Shown here: piece after piece, positions 1-9,610 of the stretch | Numbering within the stretch: position 1 is the first letter of the stretch | Layout: every line of letters starts with the position of its first letter | Virus record (IMG/VR): IMGVR_UViG_3300025671_000371 | Location: 1 to 28,873 of that record | Strand: one strand, 5' to 3' | Length of the DNA stretch: 28,873 nucleotides | Source of the DNA: a virus | Notes under the pieces: model-generated | Databases searched by the model: none | What the model was told of the DNA's origin: nothing | What the model saw: only the letters and a program-made list of their open reading frames with translations | Position numbers and translations under genes: made by a program

Positions 1-350
1 TGTGTCCGGGATTCTAAATTTGCATATTTAGCAAAATCATCACGATCTAATAAAGCCAATGCAGCTTTTTCATAATTCACTTGACCTCTTAGATCTCTAT
101 AACTTTCTAAGTTAGCAGTAATCTTTGTCCAATTTTGTATTTGTAATAATTTTTGTCTTTTCTTTTCGGCTGACATAAATTCCAAAGTATCAAAAGTGTC
201 TTTTGCTGCTTTAGCAGATGCCGCAGCATCATTCATATTATTTTTATATTCGCCTTCTAATTCATCAAAAAGATCCCTGGCTTCATTAGCCTGATCTCTT
301 GTGATGGTTCCTTCATTTTCAGCATTGATAATACAATCTTTAAAACTCAT
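1..350 (-). CDS. Internal virion protein, N-terminal part (3' end beyond left edge)
   Basis: An open frame runs from an ATG at 350 to the window edge without a stop, giving the first 116 or so residues of a longer protein. It begins MSFKDCIINAENEG and is highly charged and helical, rich in Lys, Asp, Glu and Ala. Its ATG overlaps the stop of the preceding gene as ATGA, so it is translationally coupled and belongs to the same late operon. From its place after the gp14-like and two 770-residue virion proteins, it is probably another large ejection or internal virion protein. No domain is recognisable in the visible part. The reading frame is convincing; the function is inferred from position only. 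Confidence 0.75.
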   Translation of the reverse strand, partial: MSFKDCIINAENEGTITRDQANEARDLFDELEGEYKNNMNDAAASAKAAKDTFDTLEFMSAEKKRQKLLQIQNWTKITANLESYRDLRGQVNYEKAALALLDRDDFAKYANLESRT

Positions 351-2671
351 TCAACACATCCTCTTAATCTATCTAACATAGCTTGATCTTGTTCGATCTC
401 ATTGCGAATATCACGTACACTTTGCGACTGCACAACAGTTGCGCCTGTTTCTGGATCAATAATTTCCTCAATGGGAATTTCTAATGTTTCATCTAAATCT
501 GGAATAGATAATAGATCGTTTTCTAATTGATCTCCTTGTTCTACAAATCCTTTACCGCCTACTTCTTCAAAGGCATCTACTTGGCTTTCTGCGACATCCT
601 CAAACGTGTCCCCTTTCTGCGCAACATTGATAGGCTGTCCAACATCGCCAGATGTAACCCTGTCGATATCGCCTGATTCAATTGATCGTCTGACAGCATC
701 GAGGAATCCCTCAGTAGATTGTCTATAGCTTCCGGTATCTCTCGCTGTTCTTGCTGCGGCTGTGAGCGCATCCGAGAGCGGACCCGCTTTGTTCGCAAGG
801 GCTTGGATGATTGCGATTGCTTTTTCGTCATTTTCTGCTCTCCTAATGTTTTCATTACGTGCTAATACGTTACCTGCATCTTCCATTTTACTTGCATTTT
901 TAACTAAAGTATTGAAAGCTGCCTTGTCTCGTCTTAATGCTTTTATAGTGTTATCTAATATCTTTGCTCTTTCAATGAAATAACTTTCTACAAACAGTTC
1001 TTCACCGAATAAAGATTCTTGTGTTATTTTTTCTCCACCTGTTTCTCTAATTTGTCTAACAATAGATTCAGCCTGGAACGCATTAGATGGATCTGTCTTA
1101 TTTAATATTTGTATTGCATTTAATTGTAGTCCTGGATCTTCTATTAATTTACCTACAATAGAACCGTATTTAGGATTAAGTACACCATTGACAATAGAAC
1201 TAAAGGCTTCATCTGATAATAAAACCAATCCTTGTGCTTGTTGAACTAATGCAGATGATGGTGGTAATTCACCAATTTGTGTTGGATCCATTCTTAATAT
1301 TTTTGCTGCATCAATGGCTGTTCCTGTTCCCTCAGAAATATTTTTTACAGCAGCAATAACTCTAGCCATTTCTGGTGTAATGCCATCTTTTTCACGTAAG
1401 ATAAATCCATACAATGCAATATCTTGTGTAGGATCTTGAGCAGATAATCTTTTAGCCAGGCCTAATCTTTGATGTCCATCTGCTATAAATTGTCTGCCAT
1501 CTGCATACTCAAAAACGGTAACAGTGCCTGATTTAATAGGATCCCATTTAGTGATTCCTTGCAATCTTTTGCTAACGCCAAACTCATCACCGCCTGCTTT
1601 AAACTGAAATGTCTCTGCATCTACTTGTATATTAGCTGGATCTAATCTTGTTAATAAAGGATCGGCATTATCCATTTCAAATAGATTCCTGGATCCTGTA
1701 TTGCTTTCAGATATATCTGGCATCCTGGGCGCTTCTGCTTGTGATAAGGCCCTGGTTGCTTCGTTTAATCTTGATTGTGATTCAGTAAAGTCTGCATCAT
1801 TAGTATTTCTTAAAGCATTGGCTTCATCTTCTAAAATATCAATAGTTGTTTCTAACGTATTGGTATTTCTATTTCTTTGAATTAAGCCTGTGTTTCTTAA
1901 TGCTTCAATTCCTCTTTGTGTTTGCTGTTTGGTTAAATTATAAGTTGCATTTAATCCTCTAAATGCTGCTGGTAGTGCAGCACCTACTGTTCCTGCGGCT
2001 GCAACATTTGTCCAGAATTGTTCCGCAGTATATTCTAATCCTAGTTCGTTATACCATTGTGCAACCTCTGGTTGAATCATGGCTTCTACACCAGCATTAA
2101 CCATAAACTCTCTAAATAATAATGTACTTAATTTAGTTCCCTGCCCAAATGGTATAATCATTGAAGCAATATTTATTGGATCTGTAGCTGCACCAGCCAT
2201 ACCTCCTGCAAATCTTGCTAACCCTCCCTGGAATCCAGGAGTCCTTGTAGCTATCTCATTAAATTGTTGGTTATATTCTAAAGCCTGGTTTCTTGCCCTG
2301 CTTTCTATTTCTTCTTGTGTAACCCATTGCAAATCATTTAATGTGTCTGGATTTTGTTGAATAATGTTTACAATACTATTTATATAAGATGAATAAGGAT
2401 TAACTGAACCATTGGTTAAATCATATACAAAAGAGTCAACTTCTCTAACGGAAATTGGATTAATTAAATTCATTTCCATTCTTTCATTAATAGTATCAAT
2501 CACTGGCCCCCACTGATCTCCAATCATATTTTCCATGCTAAAAGTATTTTCCATCGCTCTAACTTGATGGAACGCAGCATTAAAATTTTCTATTAACCCA
2601 CCTCTGCTTTGAGTTATAACGCTTTGTGGATCAGTAAGTGTAGGATCTTTTACCCCGGTATATAAGGTCAT
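347..2671 (-). CDS. Large internal virion protein with ParB-like domain (774 aa)
   Basis: The position corresponds to the large internal virion (ejection) proteins of T7-like phages. Residues about 147-240 are rich in Gly and Ala with hydrophobic stretches (GGLARFAGGMAGAATDP), a composition common in phage proteins that enter the cell envelope at infection. Residues about 270-310 look like coiled coil. Residues about 345-460 resemble a ParB/sulfiredoxin-type fold: a strand pair ending in ADGRQFIADGHQRLGLAKR, where the G-H-Q/R-R motif is the family signature. ParB-type domains bind DNA or nucleotides, and some act as nucleases; which applies here is unknown. The start overlaps the upstream stop (ATGA). 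An enzyme delivered with the DNA is possible but inferred. Confidence 0.8.
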   Translation of the reverse strand: MTLYTGVKDPTLTDPQSVITQSRGGLIENFNAAFHQVRAMENTFSMENMIGDQWGPVIDTINERMEMNLINPISVREVDSFVYDLTNGSVNPYSSYINSIVNIIQQNPDTLNDLQWVTQEEIESRARNQALEYNQQFNEIATRTPGFQGGLARFAGGMAGAATDPINIASMIIPFGQGTKLSTLLFREFMVNAGVEAMIQPEVAQWYNELGLEYTAEQFWTNVAAAGTVGAALPAAFRGLNATYNLTKQQTQRGIEALRNTGLIQRNRNTNTLETTIDILEDEANALRNTNDADFTESQSRLNEATRALSQAEAPRMPDISESNTGSRNLFEMDNADPLLTRLDPANIQVDAETFQFKAGGDEFGVSKRLQGITKWDPIKSGTVTVFEYADGRQFIADGHQRLGLAKRLSAQDPTQDIALYGFILREKDGITPEMARVIAAVKNISEGTGTAIDAAKILRMDPTQIGELPPSSALVQQAQGLVLLSDEAFSSIVNGVLNPKYGSIVGKLIEDPGLQLNAIQILNKTDPSNAFQAESIVRQIRETGGEKITQESLFGEELFVESYFIERAKILDNTIKALRRDKAAFNTLVKNASKMEDAGNVLARNENIRRAENDEKAIAIIQALANKAGPLSDALTAAARTARDTGSYRQSTEGFLDAVRRSIESGDIDRVTSGDVGQPINVAQKGDTFEDVAESQVDAFEEVGGKGFVEQGDQLENDLLSIPDLDETLEIPIEEIIDPETGATVVQSQSVRDIRNEIEQDQAMLDRLRGCVE

Positions 2672-4983
2672 TGTAATAACCAGCTATTCTCTAAGAGATT
2701 AAGATATAAAGGATTGCCATCTCTATCACCTATCTTTTCAAAAGTAGGTATTCCACCACTAAAAAAATTCATATTTTTACGAACCAGATAATAGTTACCC
2801 ATACCTGCTTCACTTTGTTGTAATACATAATCACCATTATTAATATCCTCAATCATTCCTGGATCAATATTAGTAGATTCTGTTATTTGCTGTAATTGTT
2901 CAAATGTTAAATTGTCTAACATGGTTTCATATTGGTCAGCATTGTAACCAGGCATTAATAGTGTAGGTTGGTCATTTACATCTTGGATGCCGCCTGTGCC
3001 AGATTGATTGTCATATCCTAATAATTCATTGATCGAATCAATATATAAACTATCATCAAACATATTTAATTTACGAGCATCTTGTGCTTTCTTTGTATAT
3101 AACGCTTCTGCCAATGTCATTGTTGATCCATATAATTCTGGCGTATATGACAAAGCATTTTGTAATTGATTATCTTGTATCATACGTACATCAACAGTGT
3201 TTATTGTTGCCTGTATACCACTTGCTATTAATTCTTGTCCTGCTAATACATTTCTAGCTGTTTTTGCCTGGCCTATATTTAATAATCCACCTACTAAAGC
3301 CATATTAGAATCAATACCATTTATTTGGGCAAATACTTCAGGTGCATAATTACCAAAGTTTTGTGTAACAGTTTGTAATAAAGTTAATTTGGTCATTGCA
3401 TCACCAGACGCATAAGTTTCTGCCAATGTATTTGCTTCTAAACTTGTTAAGAATTTTAATGGACCACCATACAAAGACCTTACTGCCAGCCCATCTTCGA
3501 TTCTTTTTGGTATAGACGCAGCTAATGCTTCTGGTGTAGAAAAATCTAATGGACTGGATGTAATTTGTCCCATTGTTTGCCCCAAAGAAATAGGATCACT
3601 CTCTCTCTTATTTTTCATGGTAGTTAGAAGGCTCTGTCCTAACTCAAATATCTTTGTTTCCATAAGATCATCCATGCCTTCCATACCTATTCCCTCTAAT
3701 CCTTGATCTCGCATTACGCTTAATAATTCTTCTAATCTGATAGGTCTCATAGATTTAAAAGTGGAAACTGTATTATTAATAAATTGGAATGTATTTAATT
3801 GATCGTATAGCTCTCCCTGGAATGGAGTAGGCAAAGCTGCAATTCTATCTTCCATAGCAATAATCCTATCTGGTTGGACTATGCCTTCATTGGTAATAAT
3901 TGTTTCAAAGTCTCTAATATTAGATGATATTTCTCTGGATTGACCTTCTGCAATAGATACTTTAGCGTTTACCATACCGCTTAATGCGGTTAATAAACTT
4001 CGATTATCATTAATTGATAATTCTGGTAATGGGTTTGCCTGGATTTCATTAATATAATCTAACTGGTTTTCAAAGTTTAAAGTTTGAAAGTTATAAATAG
4101 CATTTTCTTTTGCGGCAATTGAAGCTGCATTATTTTTATTTTGTAGATTATTTTTATAGGCGTCTAATTGTTCACTGGTTAATGAACCTAAAGCGTCAAT
4201 ACTTGCTATTGCTTCTGATCTCTCTCTATAGCTTGGTAATGCAGATATTTGTGATTCAATATAATATCCTGTTACTTGATTTTCTAAAGAAATTAATTGT
4301 TGTTGTTTTATTTCATCAAATATATTTTGATCTAAAATACTTTGCCTGGCGCTTTCTAATACATTAGCTGTATCTTGATCCATGATACCGCCTGTAGCAA
4401 TAAGGCTATTTCTTATCTGATCAAGCCTTTGCGTTTGTAGCGCTTCAAATTCAACAGTTTCCGCTTGTTGTTGTAAAACATTGTATCTATTTAAATATTG
4501 TGAATCAGCATTAGCTGCTACTGTTTCTAATCTGTTTCTTAATGATGCGGCAACCCCGGCATCAAATTGACTTAGTGATGCAGAAAATCCATCAACAACA
4601 TCTAATAATTGAGAATTAACATTTTCATAAGGTGTTGTATTAAGTTGAGCATCTGCCAAGATTCTATCAATTTCAAATCTTGCTTGACTCTCAATTCTGT
4701 CTGCACCTACTCTGTTTGCTAATGCGTAAGCAGCTCTCTCTGCTTCAGTTCTTGGTCCACCTCTTTGTGATATTTGTTCTAGTATAGAAGCATCGCCAAA
4801 TTCATATACTGCCTGCTCTCCTTCTCTCCGTCTTTTTTCTTTAACTTTAGTAGATACAAATTCTTGCATACGTGCTAAATCACCACGTATCATTTCTGTT
4901 CTAGCAGTTGTACTAGGTCGTTGTAATCTGGGAGGGGCTACTGCTTGTATGCCTGTTTTTGTATATCTAGGTAACTGTGCCAT
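2668..4983 (-). CDS. Internal virion protein, gp15-like by position (771 aa)
   Basis: A long, mostly alpha-helical protein rich in Gln, Asn, Leu and Ile, with no signal peptide or membrane segment. The N-terminus is basic and the body contains many predicted helices with coiled-coil character (for example QQLISLENQVTGYYIESQIS). It lies directly after the gp14-like gene and starts one base inside that gene's stop region, so it is coupled to it. In T7-like phages this slot holds gp15, which with gp14 and gp16 forms the ejected core and periplasmic channel. The sequence itself shows no catalytic motif. Role assigned from length, composition and gene order. Confidence 0.75.
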   Translation of the reverse strand: MAQLPRYTKTGIQAVAPPRLQRPSTTARTEMIRGDLARMQEFVSTKVKEKRRREGEQAVYEFGDASILEQISQRGGPRTEAERAAYALANRVGADRIESQARFEIDRILADAQLNTTPYENVNSQLLDVVDGFSASLSQFDAGVAASLRNRLETVAANADSQYLNRYNVLQQQAETVEFEALQTQRLDQIRNSLIATGGIMDQDTANVLESARQSILDQNIFDEIKQQQLISLENQVTGYYIESQISALPSYRERSEAIASIDALGSLTSEQLDAYKNNLQNKNNAASIAAKENAIYNFQTLNFENQLDYINEIQANPLPELSINDNRSLLTALSGMVNAKVSIAEGQSREISSNIRDFETIITNEGIVQPDRIIAMEDRIAALPTPFQGELYDQLNTFQFINNTVSTFKSMRPIRLEELLSVMRDQGLEGIGMEGMDDLMETKIFELGQSLLTTMKNKRESDPISLGQTMGQITSSPLDFSTPEALAASIPKRIEDGLAVRSLYGGPLKFLTSLEANTLAETYASGDAMTKLTLLQTVTQNFGNYAPEVFAQINGIDSNMALVGGLLNIGQAKTARNVLAGQELIASGIQATINTVDVRMIQDNQLQNALSYTPELYGSTMTLAEALYTKKAQDARKLNMFDDSLYIDSINELLGYDNQSGTGGIQDVNDQPTLLMPGYNADQYETMLDNLTFEQLQQITESTNIDPGMIEDINNGDYVLQQSEAGMGNYYLVRKNMNFFSGGIPTFEKIGDRDGNPLYLNLLENSWLLQ

Positions 4984-5546
4984 TATGTTGTACTCCTAGT
5001 ACCAATAATTTGACCTGATGGTGTCATTCTTTGTGCACTAACATTTAATGCAGATAGCTGTGCTGGTTTAGTAAATTTAAAAGGATTATTTTGTGCAATA
5101 TCTAATAAGTTAAAGCCAGCATTAATTAATGCACTATCTCTATAACCCTTGCGTGCATCTACGCCAGCTTCCGCAAACAGTCTTGCTTGTGCGCCTGCAC
5201 CTGCATATTCTAAAGTTGCATTATCCCTGGCAATGTAATATTCCATGACTGCATCCCTAGTGCTTTGTTCTGCTACAGCAAATGGATTGCCTGTAGTAGC
5301 TTCAATACCACTGGCTGCTGCCCTTGCTGCTGTTGTTGCTAATACTTTGTTAAGATTATTTAAAATATCAGCACCTTGCTGTCTATAGGATATAGCAGCA
5401 CTTCTGCCTTGTAATAAAGCATCGGCTGCTGCCTGATCATATTGTTCTTGTGTTTGCTTACCTTGTTCTTTGGTAAGATCATATTGTTTCTTACCTAAGA
5501 ATAATTGAACGCCTGTTGTAATTGCAGGCAATAACCAAGTTGGCAT
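4983..5546 (-). CDS. Internal virion protein, gp14-like (187 aa)
   Basis: A small Ala-rich protein starting MPTWLLPAITTGVQLFLGKK, with a short hydrophobic N-terminus followed by amphipathic helix with repeated Gln, Ala and Arg. The segment AARAAASGIEATTGNPF, then further Ala- and Arg-rich helix, matches the general pattern of gp14-type internal core proteins of short-tailed phages, which are ejected first and are proposed to make an outer-membrane pore. It sits between tail tubular protein B and the gp15-position protein, as in T7-like genomes. Length is close to T7 gp14 (about 196 residues). The identification rests on pattern and position, not on a diagnostic motif. Confidence 0.75.
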   Translation of the reverse strand: MPTWLLPAITTGVQLFLGKKQYDLTKEQGKQTQEQYDQAAADALLQGRSAAISYRQQGADILNNLNKVLATTAARAAASGIEATTGNPFAVAEQSTRDAVMEYYIARDNATLEYAGAGAQARLFAEAGVDARKGYRDSALINAGFNLLDIAQNNPFKFTKPAQLSALNVSAQRMTPSGQIIGTRSTT

Positions 5547-5568
5547 TTATCTGTCTCCTATAATCATA

Positions 5569-7770
5569 TTAATTACCGATACTCATTCGATATTCTAATC
5601 CTAATAATGTCATCTTTAATGGTACGGTCTGAGTTATCGTTATCTGGCCTGTATCACTAAAGCCTAAAATTCCATGTACAGTTTTTACACCTGTATATTC
5701 TTCGATGGGCGTATCTAATACAGCTTCACCAAAGTTTCTAAATGATATTTCTGTACCATTTATATTAATGCTTTGTGTTTCATAAACTAAAGCATCTATT
5801 TGTATTATACGCTTTTTAACACCCTGGACACTGCCTGTTGATAATCTTGGTTCAGTTGGCATCGTAACAATAGATACAGTAAAGTCTAATCCAACTTCAT
5901 AGCTAGATGTTGCTGCAGTATCAAAGGTAACAGTATAAGGTGACGCTGGTACAGTCTGACTGTTCTCAATTGCACCATCTCTAATGATGGCTATTTCTTT
6001 AGCTTCTAAATGCGTAACATTAACACTAGCTGCTGCACCCCCGGTTAATGCACTATCTAATGTTAGAGTATTATCAAACTTCTCTAAATAATATTTATCA
6101 ACACTATTAATGGTTCTTTTAACAATAACGTAGACATCATCTATTTCTACTGCAACAGCTTTAAATAAACCATCGGTAGTAAAATTACTAGGGGCAATAA
6201 CATTCTGTACTGCCAATATAGAATAGACTGTCATAGATCCATCATCGGCATTAACAATAAATAATCTATCGGTTTCGTCTGTGCTAGTAGCTCGTCTAAT
6301 AGCCAGATCAGTTGGTGTCTTAATAAGATGTGAACTTAATACAGATAATGTTGTTGACTGATAACTGTTAGTTGAATCTGTATATTGGAAACTGATTAAT
6401 GATTTACCTTGTCTTTGTACAAATACCGTAGCACCGTTTAGATCTTCAATCGGTACACCAGGCTTACTGCCATATCTTGATTGTGCTTTAACCTGGAAGT
6501 TAGATGGAGTAATAGGTTCTCCAAACGATTGAGCCACTACAAACTCAGATGCAGTAGTAAAGATTCTTAAATCACCTGATGAGGTAATATTAGTAATAAC
6601 GTTTAGCTGATTGGTGTTAATCGTAGCTTCTACACCTTCATCATCTAATGCAGTGCCAGGATCGAAGTTAAAGTAATCAGCAATCCTAGAACCCCATATT
6701 GTGTTAGGTCTTGCATCTGTACCACCAAAATATAATCGTTGTTGATGGAAGGTTACAGCTTTAGGCCATCCTCTTGTATCTGACCAGGTATTCTCGTAAC
6801 CATGCTCTGATTCCCAGTTGCCTGATGTAATGGCTGATGTATCAAAGAAAGGAATAGTAACGTATGCTTTGACTGATGTGGCAGAAACATATTGTACAAT
6901 TCTAGCTCTACCGAATCCGTTTTTAACATTAACGTATTCACCTACTGCTGCTGGTTTGTATGCCTTAATATCATAGCTAGATGTTGCATCTGGTGCAGTA
7001 TCCCATGCTGGAAAGACTGATAATAATTTAGTTGCAGCTACATAATCTTCTACGTGCCTGGTTTGTCCTGCGCCTGTACCAGATGTAATTTCTATAAACA
7101 TACCGTTAGGTTGGTCATCAGTAGTAAAACTTGATGCTGCTTTTAATGTAATAGTATCTGCGCCACCACCTTGGGCTGTACCTGTATCAGTAGTAACTGA
7201 AGATGCGTTTAAAGTAATATTGCCTGTGGTAGCACTAGGAGTAACAGTAAAGGTAGGTTCATGGTAATCCTGGGTAAATGGATATTGAGGAATAAAAGAT
7301 AAATCTAATTGCTCAAAAGTCCATTCAGTATCAGCATCACGTACTAGTCTGTATGGATGTAAATCACCATGAGCTAGAATAATAGTATCAATCGCTTGAG
7401 TATAATTGAGTTCATCAATCATATCTGCTGTTATTGCGGTTGCTGTTATATAATCATTGCCTGATGAATTAATGTTGGTTTGTAATACGCCAGCTTTAAA
7501 TACATAAATACGACCAGCTACAACGACTAAGGTATAACTATCATTAACACTAAACTCAAAAGGTATGAGCTTGAACTTGGTAAAAGAACTACCGAAGTCA
7601 TGTATAAACTTAAGACCGTCTCTACGCTTTACACCGCCTTGTGGTTGTACATATACGTTAGTTGCTGTCTCTAAAGCGTTTTGATATTGGTCAAGATCAG
7701 TTCTTGCTTTTAGTAATGGATCAAGTTCGCCAACACTAAAGTTCGTCTGAAACTGAACGATCTTAGCCAT
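5569..7770 (-). CDS. Tail tubular protein B / tail nozzle protein (733 aa)
   Basis: The N-terminus MAKIVQFQTNFSVGELDP followed by ALETATNVYVQPQGGVKRRDG is the typical start of gp12-type tail nozzle proteins of short-tailed phages. The body is beta-rich with many Thr, Ser, Val and Asp residues and a WGSRIADYFNF segment, consistent with a beta-propeller nozzle. It would form the distal tail tube that carries the fibres and opens on receptor contact. It lies one base downstream of the tail tubular A gene and upstream of the gp14-like gene, the conserved order. Length is similar to T7 gp12 (794 residues). Confident call. Confidence 0.92.
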   Translation of the reverse strand: MAKIVQFQTNFSVGELDPLLKARTDLDQYQNALETATNVYVQPQGGVKRRDGLKFIHDFGSSFTKFKLIPFEFSVNDSYTLVVVAGRIYVFKAGVLQTNINSSGNDYITATAITADMIDELNYTQAIDTIILAHGDLHPYRLVRDADTEWTFEQLDLSFIPQYPFTQDYHEPTFTVTPSATTGNITLNASSVTTDTGTAQGGGADTITLKAASSFTTDDQPNGMFIEITSGTGAGQTRHVEDYVAATKLLSVFPAWDTAPDATSSYDIKAYKPAAVGEYVNVKNGFGRARIVQYVSATSVKAYVTIPFFDTSAITSGNWESEHGYENTWSDTRGWPKAVTFHQQRLYFGGTDARPNTIWGSRIADYFNFDPGTALDDEGVEATINTNQLNVITNITSSGDLRIFTTASEFVVAQSFGEPITPSNFQVKAQSRYGSKPGVPIEDLNGATVFVQRQGKSLISFQYTDSTNSYQSTTLSVLSSHLIKTPTDLAIRRATSTDETDRLFIVNADDGSMTVYSILAVQNVIAPSNFTTDGLFKAVAVEIDDVYVIVKRTINSVDKYYLEKFDNTLTLDSALTGGAAASVNVTHLEAKEIAIIRDGAIENSQTVPASPYTVTFDTAATSSYEVGLDFTVSIVTMPTEPRLSTGSVQGVKKRIIQIDALVYETQSININGTEISFRNFGEAVLDTPIEEYTGVKTVHGILGFSDTGQITITQTVPLKMTLLGLEYRMSIGN

Positions 7771-7771
7771 C

Positions 7772-8389
7772 TTAACCTCTTACATCTATAAGCGAATAAT
7801 CCTCAATAACTTCTGGTGGTTTGCCACGACTATCCGTATTCATTGCTTGTCTAAATAATCCACCTCTAAGATTTTCTCCGGGTGTACCAAAAGCTACATT
7901 GTTATAGTAATCTGCTTTAGATATTTGATCGGTAATTACTACTGATAATTCAGCAGCTAAAGCGTGTTTAAGTAAATGCACAAAGTAGGGTGGCATCTTA
8001 CTTTCTGAAACTGTGTATTGATAATCTATATAGACTGTGGGTAAGTTTGTGAATAACTTATCTTCGTATATTTCCCATCCATGGTGCATTGGTCTTTCTG
8101 TATTACCGTTGCTTGCAAAGACTGCAATAACACCAGATAACATATCACCTGGTAATTGATAGGAATAAGTCCATTCATTGATAGGAGCAGTAACTAACTG
8201 TCCTAGTTCTACTTTTTTCATACTCCATGACCAAGGATATCGGCCAATCAAAGTATCTCTGACATCATAATATAAGCGACTACAAGCCTGTGCTGCATCT
8301 GTTCCTTCAGTAAACGAGGAAAGGGGCGATGCCCCCATGAGTATTAATGCGTCTGAACAAATGCTTAAGTCTGTATCGCCTGCTGCCAT
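7772..8389 (-). CDS. Tail tubular protein A / head-tail adaptor, gp11-like (205 aa)
   Basis: The N-terminal segment with ICSDALILMGASPLSSF, then AAQACSRLYYDVRD and RYPWSWSMKKVEL, is characteristic of gp11-type gatekeeper proteins that bind the portal dodecamer and start the tail tube. The helical N-terminal part and beta-rich centre (YSYQLPGDMLSGVIAVFAS) agree with that fold, and the length is typical (T7 gp11 is 196 residues). It sits between the capsid/decoration genes and tail tubular protein B. An AGGA ribosome site lies about 7 bases before ATG, just after the strong hairpin at 8410-8427. Confident call. Confidence 0.92.
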   Translation of the reverse strand: MAAGDTDLSICSDALILMGASPLSSFTEGTDAAQACSRLYYDVRDTLIGRYPWSWSMKKVELGQLVTAPINEWTYSYQLPGDMLSGVIAVFASNGNTERPMHHGWEIYEDKLFTNLPTVYIDYQYTVSESKMPPYFVHLLKHALAAELSVVITDQISKADYYNNVAFGTPGENLRGGLFRQAMNTDSRGKPPEVIEDYSLIDVRG

Positions 8390-8409
8390 AAATAAATCCT
8401 AAGTAGGTA

Positions 8410-8427
8410 GGGGGCGGTTAAGCCCCC
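8410..8427 (-). terminator. Strong GC hairpin between capsid/decoration genes and tail genes
   Basis: A perfect 6-bp stem of G/C pairs (GGGGGC, loop TTAACC, GCCCCC on the minus strand) stands in the 51-base gap after the decoration-protein gene. No U-run follows directly, so it is not a textbook intrinsic terminator. It could be a leaky terminator, a processing or mRNA-stabilising structure. T7 has a terminator at the equivalent place, downstream of gene 10, which keeps capsid transcripts more abundant than tail transcripts. Structure seen; function inferred. Confidence 0.5.
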
Positions 8428-8440
8428 ATACCCGGTTGGT

Positions 8441-8719
8441 TTAGTCAGAATCTGTAGAGGTAACTGTCAAACCATCAGTAACGTCAACAACGCCACCTGA
8501 GTTTGAAGCTACATAACAAATGCTAACTGCTTGAGTTCCACCAGTGGAAGATCTTACGAAGATAATATCTCCAACGTTAAGAACGTCAGATAGGGTATTG
8601 AAATACCCAGCAGTATTTATATCTCCGATTGCATCTGCTGATGAATATGCGTATAAAGCCACGCTGTTACCTGCTTTAGAAGCAGAAACAGTTGACCATC
8701 CAGTTGATGAATATGCCAT
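8441..8719 (-). CDS. Putative capsid decoration / head fibre protein (92 aa)
   Basis: A small beta-rich protein rich in Ser, Ala, Gly and Val with almost no charged residues. It contains DINTAGYFNTLSDVLNVGDI, a pattern (aGYFn...L.vGD.I) I associate with small proteins encoded beside the major capsid gene in many marine phages and with repeats in head fibres. It starts from ATG at 8719 with a ribosome site (AAAGGAGG) close upstream, in the 12-base gap after the capsid gene. Strong translation signals and its place suggest a structural protein made in large amounts, most likely on the capsid surface. Function inferred. Confidence 0.7.
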   Translation of the reverse strand: MAYSSTGWSTVSASKAGNSVALYAYSSADAIGDINTAGYFNTLSDVLNVGDIIFVRSSTGGTQAVSICYVASNSGGVVDVTDGLTVTSTDSD

Positions 8720-8731
8720 GATCTACCTCCT

Positions 8732-9565
8732 TTATTCAGTACAGCTAATTTGTACAATGCCTTCATCGTCAATAGCGATTGCGCCAGCAGAGAACATTGA
8801 GCTTACTAAGAAAGATGTTTTCTCAGGAACATAGTTCACCTCGGTTTTTTGCGCCATTGATTCTGCATAACCTAAAGAATCTTTATGCCATGCATAGCAA
8901 GTACGAGTTGATGGTTTTGGAAGTCCACCTTCATCACGATCACCCATGGTTAGGATGTTGAAGCCCATGAACGTATTGATTTCGCCACGAACAAGAGCTT
9001 TCACAGCAGCATAGTCTGCGCTGGTGATTTCGGTTTCGCCTAATAGAGCATCTAGTTGGCTAGCGTGCATGAGAAGGTATCTGTCCTCAGAAGGAACATT
9101 GTTCTCATTAAGTGCTTTAGCAGCAGCACGTAGTTTTTCGATGTTCATGTTTGAGCCTGCGCCACCTACAGAAGTAGCAACAGTTGAAGGGCTAGCAGCA
9201 GCATCAAGTGCATCTATGCAGATTTGATCCATTCTTCTAGCGATTGATTTTGATACTACCTCAACGAGTTCTCTCCTCTCATCAAAGTTGATGTGAGACT
9301 GATGGAAAATATCGCTGTATTCTGCAGCAATATAATCTGTCAATGAAAGAGTGACTTGTGAGTAAGTAACGTTTAGAGGTGTTACATCAGTTTGTGGAAC
9401 ACGAACGCTAGCAACACCTTTGCCAATTTTAGGGAATTTGACGGTGTTACCTTGTACATTTGAGCGAGCGCGCATTGTGCCACGTAATAATGCTTCACCT
9501 TGATACGCTTGTTTAACTTCTGATTCAAACAGAGTTACAAACGCTGTGCTTACATTTTGAGCCAT
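8732..9565 (-). CDS. Major capsid protein, HK97-type fold (277 aa)
   Basis: The sequence shows the usual layout of a T7/HK97-type coat protein: an N-terminal arm (TLFESEVKQAYQGEALLRG), a beta-rich E-loop-like segment (NTVKFPKIGKGVASVRVP), a long spine helix (ERRELVEVVSKSIARRMDQ), and A- and P-domain segments ending with ITSADYAAVKALVRGE, GFNIL and FSAGAIAIDDEGIVQI. It assembles the icosahedral head on the scaffold encoded just upstream. It is shorter than T7 gp10A (345 residues). I see no second, frameshifted product. A GGAGAG ribosome site lies 5 bases before ATG. The gene is preceded by an unusually long, structured leader. Confidence 0.93.
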   Translation of the reverse strand: MAQNVSTAFVTLFESEVKQAYQGEALLRGTMRARSNVQGNTVKFPKIGKGVASVRVPQTDVTPLNVTYSQVTLSLTDYIAAEYSDIFHQSHINFDERRELVEVVSKSIARRMDQICIDALDAAASPSTVATSVGGAGSNMNIEKLRAAAKALNENNVPSEDRYLLMHASQLDALLGETEITSADYAAVKALVRGEINTFMGFNILTMGDRDEGGLPKPSTRTCYAWHKDSLGYAESMAQKTEVNYVPEKTSFLVSSMFSAGAIAIDDEGIVQISCTE

Positions 9566-9610
9566 TGGTACTCTCCAATAAAATTAAAAATAAAAATTAA
9601 CTTATCGCAC

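Noticed and set aside
577-855. Minus-strand 92-residue frame inside the ParB-like virion protein gene
   Set aside because: Lies wholly inside a well-supported gene in another frame, Gln/Arg-rich low-quality product, no ribosome site.
2079-2360. Plus-strand 93-residue frame opposite the virion protein gene
   Set aside because: Antisense shadow of the Ala/Gly-rich segment; no upstream signals and no family.
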